Part shown: one piece after another, positions 24,331 through 32,574 of the stretch
Numbering within the stretch: the first letter of the stretch is position 1
Layout: each line of letters starts with the position of its first letter
DNA from: a virus
IMG/VR virus record: IMGVR_UViG_3300018984_000003
Coordinates: 1-64,000 of that record
Reading direction: 5' to 3' (one strand)
DNA: 64,000 bases
Notes under the pieces: generated by a model
The model's input: only the letters and a program-made list of their open reading frames with translations
The model's database searches: none
What the model was told of the DNA's origin: nothing
Made by a program: the position numbers and the translations under genes

Positions 24331-25058
24331 CCACCGTAACCGCCGCTAGTTTGATATTGCGTATAAGTTGGATATTGTGGCGGGTCTTGGTAAGTTTGTT
24401 CGTTTAAAGACTTTTTCTTTTTCTTGTTTTTACTATCATCATATTGTTTGGCTAGTATTGGGTTGACGTAGCTGGCAATTGACATCAGGCGACCGAGTGG
24501 GCCTGTTAAGCCGTTTTGTATTGCGAATTTAGTGTCTGACGTAAGACTAGGCAATCCCAAGTTGTTTGTCTGAACCGTTGCAGACTTTAAAGGTCTATTT
24601 AGATCAGATAAAATTAACTGTCCAAACCCTGGTCTAAAATTACCACTTTGTACGTCAAAGGAAGCGGCTAAGCTTCCGTGTCTAATTAATTCATCTCGCC
24701 ATCGTACAGTTACAGGAATTGACGTATGAAAGGTATTAGCAATAAGAGGTAAATTCAATCCAGTCACTTTGGCGGGATAAACTTTTTTTTCGCCAAACGA
24801 AACTAACGGAATTCCACTAGCACTATCTGGCGGTGCGTAGATAATATCTCTCTGTTCTACAAACCAAGTAAATTCCATAGCAGTTGTAAGGAAAATCTGG
24901 CATTGACCCGACAAAAGACTGTCAAGGTTAGAACCAGTATTATAGTCAATTAAATCGCCAGGAATATTAAAGTCTTGATTATTAGCAATTATTTGTCCTA
25001 GCGTCGAGAAACATCCTATGCAGTTAGATAATTTATTTTCAGCATTGAAATATGCCAT
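24327..25058 (-). CDS. Hypothetical AT-rich protein, 243 aa
   Basis: Not recognised. It is beta-rich in the middle (residues about 60-170), has a lysine cluster (KNKKKKKS near residue 212), and a Tyr/Gln/Gly-rich C-terminus (PTYTQYQTSGGYGG). It overlaps the end of the glycosyltransferase gene by four bases (convergent) and follows the 903-residue gene by three bases, so the two minus-strand genes form an operon. Possibly a minor structural protein. Confidence 0.6.
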   Translation of the reverse strand: MAYFNAENKLSNCIGCFSTLGQIIANNQDFNIPGDLIDYNTGSNLDSLLSGQCQIFLTTAMEFTWFVEQRDIIYAPPDSASGIPLVSFGEKKVYPAKVTGLNLPLIANTFHTSIPVTVRWRDELIRHGSLAASFDVQSGNFRPGFGQLILSDLNRPLKSATVQTNNLGLPSLTSDTKFAIQNGLTGPLGRLMSIASYVNPILAKQYDDSKNKKKKKSLNEQTYQDPPQYPTYTQYQTSGGYGG

Positions 25059-25061
25059 GAG

Positions 25062-27773
25062 TTACAAAGGATTTCGTTTTAATTGTCCAAAAACAGGAAA
25101 GCTAGATGTATTAATTCTAAACCATTTTGTTAGTTTATTATTTTCAATTAGTCCGTTCCCAATTAATTGTTCTTTGAAACTAACAAACAATGGGAAATAT
25201 GCTGTTGAATTGTATACTCGATAGGTAGGAGCCGTAGATGTGGAATTACCAAAAGCCGCAGATGGCATAATTCTTTCCGCTCGCCCCTGTCTGTCAAATT
25301 TATTATCTAAATCAAATATTGTAGCAACTCGCTCGTTCTGCCTCGTAACTACTCCGGGAGGCAGAACGGTTAACAGAGGATTGTATCGTCTAGGAGATTC
25401 TTGCAACTGATAATGAATCCAATCCATTACACTCCAATCTGATTGATTTTTATAAAACGTAGGCGCAAGTTGCCCTACGTTTTGGGGAGTGTAGTCAATT
25501 ATTTGCATTAATACAGGGAGTCCGCCAAACGTAGCATAATGCGGTTGTGGGTGTACTTTTTGCACATAATTAGGTGTTAAATAATCGTTTAATAAGTTTT
25601 CCGTCCTATAGTCAGCTATCAAAAATTTATTATTAAATTCATTGTCAGGGTTAGCAACTGTCAGTGTAATGTTTTCACCATTTTTATATTTTTGAGATGC
25701 AACAATAGTTGCTAGTGGATTATCTTTGGTCGGCAATCTTACTTTGTATGATTGGCAGCAGGTAAAGCAATCTTTAACTATACGGGGATGGGTATCTGGA
25801 GTTGTATGAAAAGTAGCGCCAGATATTCTAACATTAATATTAGAAAAAGAAGTATCGACAGGATTTAGGGCTGGTCTGCGTTCAATATTGAAATCACTTC
25901 CATATTGTGAACCAATTCCTGTTCTAGCAGAACCAAAGCCCATATTTGCTAACCGAGGTTTTACCGGAAGTGTTAAAGGTTCTTCCCACAATCTTTGTGC
26001 GCCATAAAGAATATCAATATAAGCAAATTCACTATCCACGGACAAAGTAGCGTGGGGGTTTTCTAAACTATACGGGTCAAATTGTCCGCCACCGAATTGC
26101 GAAAATTTTCCATAAGTTAAAAATCTAGATTGATTTTTTCCTGCTTCAAAAGCAGTTCCAGTATTCAAGCTGCCACCGCCTAATACTGTAATTCTTTCAA
26201 TTACTGCTGCAAATTCAAAGGGTAATTTTATTTCAACAGGTTCTAAATCTTCTTTGTGAATCTTTAACCATATTTCAGCTTTTCTGCCGTGAGATTCGCT
26301 AACAAATCGTTGAGCATCGGCTGGAGGTGAGGGCGGATAACTGCCTCCCCCGCCCGGTAATTCGCATCCATAAAGATTACATGAACGAAGCTTTGTAACG
26401 GTTCCCGGTATTTCCCAGTAAATTCTAAACGCTTCCCAAAAGTTATGAGCTAGTCCAATATTGTCTTTGTGTCCCTGCCAGCAAACAAACATTCCCCTAG
26501 CAGAACTATAATTAGCTCGCTTGTCCAAAGCTCCGGCACTGCTACCAATTCCACCTGACCAATACCATTTATCTCCAGCAACTGTGTCACCACAAGCAAA
26601 AGAACTTGTTATCGCAGAAGTGGTTGCAACTATAGCGCCAGCAGACATACACGCAATTTTGTTATTAGGATATTCCCAGCCGTATTTATACCATGCAGCA
26701 TTCTCAAGAGTCCAAGGGTTTATAGTTAATACGTGGTCTGGAGGCAAGCTGGTCGGAGTTTGAATTGTTTCTGTAGGGTAGGCAGGGACTCCCTGTATTC
26801 CACTCCAATATTCTCGATACAAGAAAGTTCTACGACTTCCTCCTGTCGTATAATCCTGCATTCCATGCCAAGAATAGATATTGCCCCAATAACCAATTCT
26901 GCCACCTAACGCGAAAAACGAGCTTTTTAAGTGTTGAGTTAACGGATCTAATCCGAATTGCTGAATAGGATAAAGACTTACTGAAATAGAGCCTTGTCTG
27001 TACATTTCCATACAAAAACCAGGCCCTTGTTCGGTGTTTTGATTACCGGGAAAAGTACTTGTCCCTAAAGCCTTAAATATTTGTCCGTCACCTGCTTCTA
27101 CTAATCCTGTCGCATTTTCTATCCCTAGCTGACCGATATACCACCAAACTGTAACAGCATCGGGAGAGCCAGAAGCAGCAACTAGGTTATCTTTGCCTGC
27201 TCCATTACCACCTATAGGAACAATTAATCTATCCGGTTTTAATTTATTATCAATTGCATCTTGAGCTGTGTAATAATCTCCAAGTTCGTCAAATCTTTGT
27301 CTTGCTACATAAGCAAAACTTTGGGTGTTTGAAGTTGAATAGCCTCGAACAAAGTCCCAACTGGTTTCATTACCCGATGCTGCCCCATTGTCAGTTAAGT
27401 TTTCAGTATTTGGTTTGATTCTTGAATATAAAAAGCAAACAGTGCATGGCCAAATATCTTCGTCTGTTTTCGGCTTGATTGACTCTTTTTTTGATACCTG
27501 TCGCGTCGTTGTCTCCGAAGTCTTAACCGCCGCATTTGGAGAAAGCGCCACATAGCTCCCATCGTCAACCTTCAACAACTGCACATCACCCGGCGGGCAA
27601 TCATTGGCGCATTTTGCCTGTACTACACTTGGCTGACCCGGTAGCGGATTGGTGACAACTACTTCAACGGTTCCCCCCGCCCTGCCGCCAGAATTGGTAC
27701 GCCCGATCGGGAACTGCTGCAACTGACCAACTATTTCCGCTTGCTTCTTGGCGATATCCTTCTGGTTGATCAT
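25062..27773 (-). CDS. Large AT-rich protein, 903 aa (structural candidate)
   Basis: Not recognised. The first 100 residues are GC-richer and look like a low-complexity linker (PIGRTNSGGRAGGTVEVVVT), the rest is a large, Gly/Tyr/Trp-rich, beta-rich body with many aromatic residues and cysteines (CQSYKVRLP, CNLYGC), typical of tail or receptor-binding proteins. It shares no strong tail-fibre repeats. Divergent from the leader and KilA-N gene at 27877. A tail or baseplate role is inferred from size and context. Confidence 0.6.
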   Translation of the reverse strand: MINQKDIAKKQAEIVGQLQQFPIGRTNSGGRAGGTVEVVVTNPLPGQPSVVQAKCANDCPPGDVQLLKVDDGSYVALSPNAAVKTSETTTRQVSKKESIKPKTDEDIWPCTVCFLYSRIKPNTENLTDNGAASGNETSWDFVRGYSTSNTQSFAYVARQRFDELGDYYTAQDAIDNKLKPDRLIVPIGGNGAGKDNLVAASGSPDAVTVWWYIGQLGIENATGLVEAGDGQIFKALGTSTFPGNQNTEQGPGFCMEMYRQGSISVSLYPIQQFGLDPLTQHLKSSFFALGGRIGYWGNIYSWHGMQDYTTGGSRRTFLYREYWSGIQGVPAYPTETIQTPTSLPPDHVLTINPWTLENAAWYKYGWEYPNNKIACMSAGAIVATTSAITSSFACGDTVAGDKWYWSGGIGSSAGALDKRANYSSARGMFVCWQGHKDNIGLAHNFWEAFRIYWEIPGTVTKLRSCNLYGCELPGGGGSYPPSPPADAQRFVSESHGRKAEIWLKIHKEDLEPVEIKLPFEFAAVIERITVLGGGSLNTGTAFEAGKNQSRFLTYGKFSQFGGGQFDPYSLENPHATLSVDSEFAYIDILYGAQRLWEEPLTLPVKPRLANMGFGSARTGIGSQYGSDFNIERRPALNPVDTSFSNINVRISGATFHTTPDTHPRIVKDCFTCCQSYKVRLPTKDNPLATIVASQKYKNGENITLTVANPDNEFNNKFLIADYRTENLLNDYLTPNYVQKVHPQPHYATFGGLPVLMQIIDYTPQNVGQLAPTFYKNQSDWSVMDWIHYQLQESPRRYNPLLTVLPPGVVTRQNERVATIFDLDNKFDRQGRAERIMPSAAFGNSTSTAPTYRVYNSTAYFPLFVSFKEQLIGNGLIENNKLTKWFRINTSSFPVFGQLKRNPL

Positions 27774-27798
27774 GGTTTGTCGGGAGGGGCGATCGTGG

Positions 27799-27876
27799 TA
27801 TAATTAATTGAGCCGATCGGGATACGCAAATATCCCGTTTGTCATCGGCAGTCCACCTACCTAAATTAGGCGAACA
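27799..27876 (+). promoter_or_regulatory. Promoter plus structured 5' leader, copy 3 (covarying)
   Basis: TATAAT at 27799-27804. Outer stem GCCGAT/ATCGGC (27812-27817 with 27844-27849), inner stem CGGGATA/TATCCCG (27818-27824 with 27831-27837), 6-nt loop, one-sided bulge TTTGTC (27838-27843). A CCTAA-A-TTAGG hairpin (27860-27870) overlaps the AGGCG upstream of ATG 27877. Compared with copies 1 and 2 the stem bases differ but remain complementary. Confidence 0.85.
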
Positions 27877-28683
27877 ATGGAAAGTTTAACAGTTTTAGAT
27901 TTCACTGGCAAGAATATTCGGTTTGAGCGCCGGGGTGATCGCGTCTGGGTCTCGTTGACAGACATGGCTAAAGCGACGGGAAAGCAAGTTGGACATTGGA
28001 CTCGGTTAGACGGGACGGTTGAATACTTGGACAAGCTTGAATCCGTTCTCCAGATCAGGATAACGGAAACTGTGCAAGGTGGAATACCTGAAGCGCAAGG
28101 GACTTGGGCTGTTGAGGAAGTAGCAATAAAATTTGCTATGTGGTGCAACGTTGAATTTGAGATTTGGGTAACTCAACAGATTCGGACGTTGATTACAGAG
28201 GGAGTTGTAGAGATCGCCCCCGCCCCGCAACAGGAACCGAAAAAGCTAGGCGCATCGGTAGCAGAAACGACTGCAATGCTAAGCCCCCTCAAAATGCTGC
28301 TTTCAAGTGTCCCAGAAGCGCTAGTTGATGGCTTCCTGTTAAATCAACTCCAAATACACCACCCAGAACTAAAGGATACTATCAACGCCGCACATAGTTT
28401 ACTTGCCGCCGCCAACCCTATACCCGAAGTGTTGCTAACACCGACCGCAATTGGCGAACGATTGGGAGTATCGGCGCGGGTAATTAATGCCCTGCTGACC
28501 GAGAACGGCTATCAGGTGAAAAACATTGGCAAGTCCAAGACTGAACCCGCTTACTTACCAACAGAGTTAGGCGAGCGGTTTTCTAGTAACACGCTCGCGA
28601 CCGGGAAAGGGCGAGATAATACCAGTTACCAACACACCAAATGGCAGGAGTCGATTGTCGAGGTGCTACGGGGTTTGATGTAA
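27877..28683 (+). CDS. KilA-N domain antirepressor, leader-controlled
   Basis: Residues about 5-105 form a KilA-N/BRO-type DNA-binding domain (VSLTDMAKATGKQVGHWTRL, FAMWCNVEFEIWVTQQIRTL). The linker is Ala/Pro/Gln-rich. Residues about 150-268 are the shared antirepressor C-terminal domain (VDGFLLNQLQ, NAAHSLLAAANPIPEVLLTP, ENGYQVKNIG) also found in the 67-1098 protein. It starts after the structured leader and ends at a hairpin terminator. KilA-N proteins regulate phage and viral transcription. Confidence 0.88.
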   Translation: MESLTVLDFTGKNIRFERRGDRVWVSLTDMAKATGKQVGHWTRLDGTVEYLDKLESVLQIRITETVQGGIPEAQGTWAVEEVAIKFAMWCNVEFEIWVTQQIRTLITEGVVEIAPAPQQEPKKLGASVAETTAMLSPLKMLLSSVPEALVDGFLLNQLQIHHPELKDTINAAHSLLAAANPIPEVLLTPTAIGERLGVSARVINALLTENGYQVKNIGKSKTEPAYLPTELGERFSSNTLATGKGRDNTSYQHTKWQESIVEVLRGLM

Positions 28684-28735
28684 TCTAAAATCAGCTCTTG
28701 CGCTAAATTCTAACTCTCGCATGAGAGCTACTTAG

Positions 28736-28755
28736 CCCGGAGCAATCCGGGTTTT
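28736..28755 (+). terminator. Terminator of the KilA-N gene
   Basis: CCCGGA-GCAA-TCCGGG followed by TTTTG. The upstream sequence TTCTAACTCTCGCATGAGAG resembles that preceding the terminator at 21739. Confidence 0.8.
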
Positions 28756-28807
28756 GTAATCCTTTGATTTTTGAGTTTTGTGACCTAACAATTTAAGTAA
28801 TTCACCT

Positions 28808-29221
28808 ATGGACGTTTTATCACACAGCGATTCATCTCTTATTGGATCTTTTTTAACTGACATTCCTAATCGTTGCGTAAACATAGAATTGTCCGCCCCC
28901 AAGAATACAAAGGCTTTATTGCTGGTTAGCGCATCTGAGGAAATATTCTCCTCTGATGCTGATAGTAGGCAGGTTTTTTCTCTTGTTTTAGATGCTAATT
29001 TTTTCTCTTTTCTTTCTGGATTAGTAGGACAAAAACAATCGTATACGACATACCCATTCTCGGTAGAGAAAGCCGCATTGCTAGTGAAAAATTCTAGGTT
29101 AGCTTCAGTTGCTGCACAATTCTATCTAATTGTTGCTGGCGAGGGATTGTCAGAGACGTTTGAAATTCGCGCGAAGAAAGTAACTTTAGAATCGCAATCT
29201 ATAACAAGAGTGTCCATTTAA
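28808..29221 (+). CDS. Hypothetical protein, 137 aa
   Basis: Not recognised. It is mixed alpha/beta with a serine-rich middle (SEEIFSSDADSRQVFSLV). It precedes a convincing terminator at 29239, and the gene before ends at a terminator, so it has its own unit. The start ATG has no strong ribosome binding site. Confidence 0.55.
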   Translation: MDVLSHSDSSLIGSFLTDIPNRCVNIELSAPKNTKALLLVSASEEIFSSDADSRQVFSLVLDANFFSFLSGLVGQKQSYTTYPFSVEKAALLVKNSRLASVAAQFYLIVAGEGLSETFEIRAKKVTLESQSITRVSI

Positions 29222-29238
29222 GTGGAATATTAATTGTC

Positions 29239-29270
29239 AATAGCTAGAGACTTGTTTTTCCTAGCTATTT
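29239..29270 (+). terminator. Bidirectional terminator
   Basis: AATAGCTAG and CTAGCTATT flank a T-rich loop and are followed by Ts. It separates the 28808 gene from the convergent gene at 29277. Confidence 0.78.
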
Positions 29271-29276
29271 TTGTGT

Positions 29277-29609
29277 CTAATAAATCCTAATTGTTAATAT
29301 TTCAGTTTGAGCATTGTAAACGTACTCACCCGGTAACAGTTCGGTGTAGTCTTCAGCTTCTTGATACACATCGCCGCCAATCTCCACATAATCCACCCGC
29401 GAAAACTCCGGCGCGCTGATGGTAGCAAAACCATTATTAACAACCAACGGAGTATTTTGCTCGATAGCCTGCCCGCTTCCATAATCCAAAATACACAACC
29501 GCGCTCGGTGCTGTGGCAAAATTGGATTGAACACCCGACAGACGATAGCCCCCAAGGATTGAAACGGCGTCGGTTCCGTTTTTAGCTTTCGATTATAAAT
29601 AGTAAACAA
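29277..29609 (-). CDS. Hypothetical protein, 110 aa
   Basis: Not recognised. A beta-rich small protein (RLCILDYGSGQAIEQNTPLV, EIGGDVYQEAEDYTELLPGE) with a tail-protein flavour. Its start is one base from the start of the plus-strand gene at 29611, so the two are back-to-back and may share a control region. Confidence 0.5.
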   Translation of the reverse strand: MFTIYNRKLKTEPTPFQSLGAIVCRVFNPILPQHRARLCILDYGSGQAIEQNTPLVVNNGFATISAPEFSRVDYVEIGGDVYQEAEDYTELLPGEYVYNAQTEILTIRIY

Positions 29610-29610
29610 T

Positions 29611-32340
29611 ATGGTTACAGCTCGCTCAAATTATACCTATTCTCCTACAACACCCGGAGGCTTGCCAATAGCAGCACCGGGAAATCTACTCACCGCACCA
29701 CCGCCGCCCATCGGTTCAAGTATCCGAATTTTGGGTTCTAAAAAGATTCTCCGCACTAATTATGTGCCGGAACCATACCCGCAATTTCTTAATTTAGTCC
29801 CAATTCTGGCGGGTACAATATCTTGGTCAGAAACTTTTGAGTCAGAACCCAGCGGCTCAATCGACTTTAAGACTGGTTGGGAAAACCGATATCTAGTATG
29901 TCAACTGCTGCACGTTGGAGTTCCGATCGAACTGTTTGGCATAGGCTTTCGGGTAAGCGATCTGCGGATGATAGAAGTGCCTCGAAGTAAATCATTGGGC
30001 CCGATCATTGTTGTGTCTGTATCGCTGTCTGGCGCTCATGGTTGGGCATCAGATGACGTGCCATTGGTTCTCAAAGATTTCGATAATACAGAAACGGGGG
30101 AACGGTGCGATCCGACGGCAAATAAATCTAGAGATGTGCGGATGCGATCGCAAACACTGAGTTTGGCACAGATAGCCGTTCGATCGGGCGGCAGTTACTC
30201 AGGGTTTCCCGGTAAAGTTACGGTTCCTAACGACGCGGGGCCCGACACTACCACCAATTTTATGACCGAGTTAGACGCGCGGCTGAGGCAAAACGGCAGC
30301 TTTAAAGTGCTGTCGGAACCGCGACAGATTCGGACTAGAAAGTGGAATAGCACCCCGATTTGGAACGTTCCCGAGGGTGATTTGCTCAAGGAAGTGACCC
30401 GAACTTTTTCTGGGGAATTGCGCCGATCGACCGATTTATCATCTCGACCTTTTCACTTCTTACCGCTGGGGGAGCAAATCCCCGATTCAATACCGCCGTT
30501 CGGTACAATGCCACTGGTGCAGGAAGATTTAACAAAGTACCTGCACTCGGAACACTACTTCCCCAAAGCAGAACTCACGGGACTGTTTTTAGATGACAGC
30601 AAATTGGAGACAAAACGAGCTGGTGAAACTACAAAAATTAGCAGATTTTATGTCAACCCAGACGAGAAAAACCAACTAGCGAATAGCGGGGCTGATGGTG
30701 CTAGTTGGCGGAGGCGTACTAGAAAAGAGGAGACAACAGAGTCAGATCCAAATGCTTCGTCGCCGCCGTCGGGATTAGGATTGGTTAAAACCACTTCGAT
30801 TAATTTTTATGAAAGTGGTAGTAACTATGTCAAGACGAACGAAAAGATTACAACGGTTGACGGAATGCCCTTGAAAAAGCAGACGCTCAAATATGGTTTT
30901 CGCGGTATCCGTGGGATTGATTTGTACAATGCAACCAGCAAAAAAGTGACTGGAGTTAACCCGCTGGGTTTCTGGGGAATTATTGAGGACACGACTGAGA
31001 CGGTAGAATATGACGATGAAGGTTGGCGACTTCGATCAGTAACAACTGGCTGGCGAACTGCGGTACACCAAACCGAAGGGATTAGCGATATCTCTAACGA
31101 AGATTCAAATCCCAGCGAAGATTTTGCTACCATCAAATTTCAGCCTAAAACGGGCGACACGGCAACAGATACTGCTTTTAAGCAAGCTTCGCTTACTTGT
31201 TATCTCCCTAAGCGGATTCAAATTTATGAAGTTGAGGAAAATATTTTGTCGCCGTACAACGCACACTACGGTGATGTAGAATTGCCAGATTTTGAGTTAC
31301 AAGAAGTGTGTTCGCCAACGGGCGAAAAGACGTACAGACGAATCGACAACATTGGGGATGGCAAATGGATAGACCCGCGCTTTGTTCGGAAACAGCAGCG
31401 TTATTCAGCGTCTTTTTCAGAAACTGAAGATCCGCGAAATATCAAAATCAGGAACGACAATTTAACAGCCGCCCCCGCAGATATCAAACCAGAATACCCA
31501 CCATTATTTGCTGGTTCTGAAGAGTTGAATTTTTCCGAAATAAAAATAACTTCGGTAAAGACTCCCAAGTGGCTGGGTTCTGTCAATCTGCCGCCCGGGG
31601 AAACGATGGCAGATTTTAATCAGGCGCGGGCTACCAAAGACGAGGATCGGTTTCTGTCGATCGAAAAAAAAGCCGTAGCAGGCGGCGTTAACTTCAATAG
31701 CCAACTTTCTGAGCAAACAACCTCAACCAACAACGGTCGCCCCGGCGCTGCTACGCAGTTGCCATCTGTGTGGGAGCGAATCGAACCTCGCAGTAATTCT
31801 GTCGATCCGAACGAGCAAAACCCAGAACGGGGGAAGCGACGTTATTTTGTAGAGACAGTACACTTACCGCCCAAAGGGAATAAGAAATTTAGACAACAGC
31901 TAGAAAGTAGCGGGTTATCGTTCCCCCACGCTGCTACAAAATCTGAAACCTATTTAGCGGCTGAGACAGAATTTAAAATTGCCGACGCGCAAAATTCGGT
32001 GCATGAAGATTTGCTCGTTTGGTACAATCCGCAGATGAGATCGGGCGATCGAATTACCTATGTTTGCAACGGTGAAGTTCGCAAGCGTCGAATTTTTGGA
32101 GTGAGCAATACTGTTACTATCAAGGGTTTTGTTAATGGTAAAAATTATTTACAGTCACCGGGAACATCCCTACAAGTAGGTGCGGAGTTGCCAGTGGGGT
32201 TTGTCCGATCGTCTGAGCTTGACCCATCAGCCAACAAACTCGATCCTAAACAAGATGTCAGTCGCTTTCAATTGCGCGATTTGAACGATATTGGAACCAT
32301 TACCCAGAGCAGCCAGCAGTCAAGGATAAACTCGAAATAA
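29611..32340 (+). CDS. Large tail-tip or hub candidate, 909 aa
   Basis: Not strongly recognised. The protein is large and beta-rich, with a proline-rich N-terminus (TPGGLPIAAPGNLLTAPPPP), many charged loops and few transmembrane features. It lies directly upstream of the tail-fibre gene. This position and composition suit a tail-tip, central fibre or hub protein; direct evidence is lacking. Confidence 0.65.
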   Translation: MVTARSNYTYSPTTPGGLPIAAPGNLLTAPPPPIGSSIRILGSKKILRTNYVPEPYPQFLNLVPILAGTISWSETFESEPSGSIDFKTGWENRYLVCQLLHVGVPIELFGIGFRVSDLRMIEVPRSKSLGPIIVVSVSLSGAHGWASDDVPLVLKDFDNTETGERCDPTANKSRDVRMRSQTLSLAQIAVRSGGSYSGFPGKVTVPNDAGPDTTTNFMTELDARLRQNGSFKVLSEPRQIRTRKWNSTPIWNVPEGDLLKEVTRTFSGELRRSTDLSSRPFHFLPLGEQIPDSIPPFGTMPLVQEDLTKYLHSEHYFPKAELTGLFLDDSKLETKRAGETTKISRFYVNPDEKNQLANSGADGASWRRRTRKEETTESDPNASSPPSGLGLVKTTSINFYESGSNYVKTNEKITTVDGMPLKKQTLKYGFRGIRGIDLYNATSKKVTGVNPLGFWGIIEDTTETVEYDDEGWRLRSVTTGWRTAVHQTEGISDISNEDSNPSEDFATIKFQPKTGDTATDTAFKQASLTCYLPKRIQIYEVEENILSPYNAHYGDVELPDFELQEVCSPTGEKTYRRIDNIGDGKWIDPRFVRKQQRYSASFSETEDPRNIKIRNDNLTAAPADIKPEYPPLFAGSEELNFSEIKITSVKTPKWLGSVNLPPGETMADFNQARATKDEDRFLSIEKKAVAGGVNFNSQLSEQTTSTNNGRPGAATQLPSVWERIEPRSNSVDPNEQNPERGKRRYFVETVHLPPKGNKKFRQQLESSGLSFPHAATKSETYLAAETEFKIADAQNSVHEDLLVWYNPQMRSGDRITYVCNGEVRKRRIFGVSNTVTIKGFVNGKNYLQSPGTSLQVGAELPVGFVRSSELDPSANKLDPKQDVSRFQLRDLNDIGTITQSSQQSRINSK

Positions 32341-32380
32341 TTCTGCTAGCAGGTATACTTAAAGAAAAAGCTAAACGTCA

Positions 32381-32551
32381 ATGCAAAATACAAGCCGAGT
32401 ATCTAAGGATTTAGCAAATGCTCTCACCGCTGCATTAAAAAAAATAACCAAAAATCAAGAAGGTGTCCGAGTGCAGTCAAAAAATGGAGGCGAATTTTTT
32501 ATTCGACTTTCTTCATCTACTGCCGACTCCAGCACCGGACGCGGGTTTTGA
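32381..32551 (+). CDS. Small hypothetical protein, 56 aa
   Basis: The ATG at 32381 opens 57 codons (MQNTSRVSKDLANALTAALK, then a beta-like KNGGEFFIRL and a Ser/Thr end). It fits between two co-directional large tail genes. Short, with no recognised family. Confidence 0.55.
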   Translation: MQNTSRVSKDLANALTAALKKITKNQEGVRVQSKNGGEFFIRLSSSTADSSTGRGF

Positions 32552-32574
32552 ATCTCAAATTATTTTAAACATTT

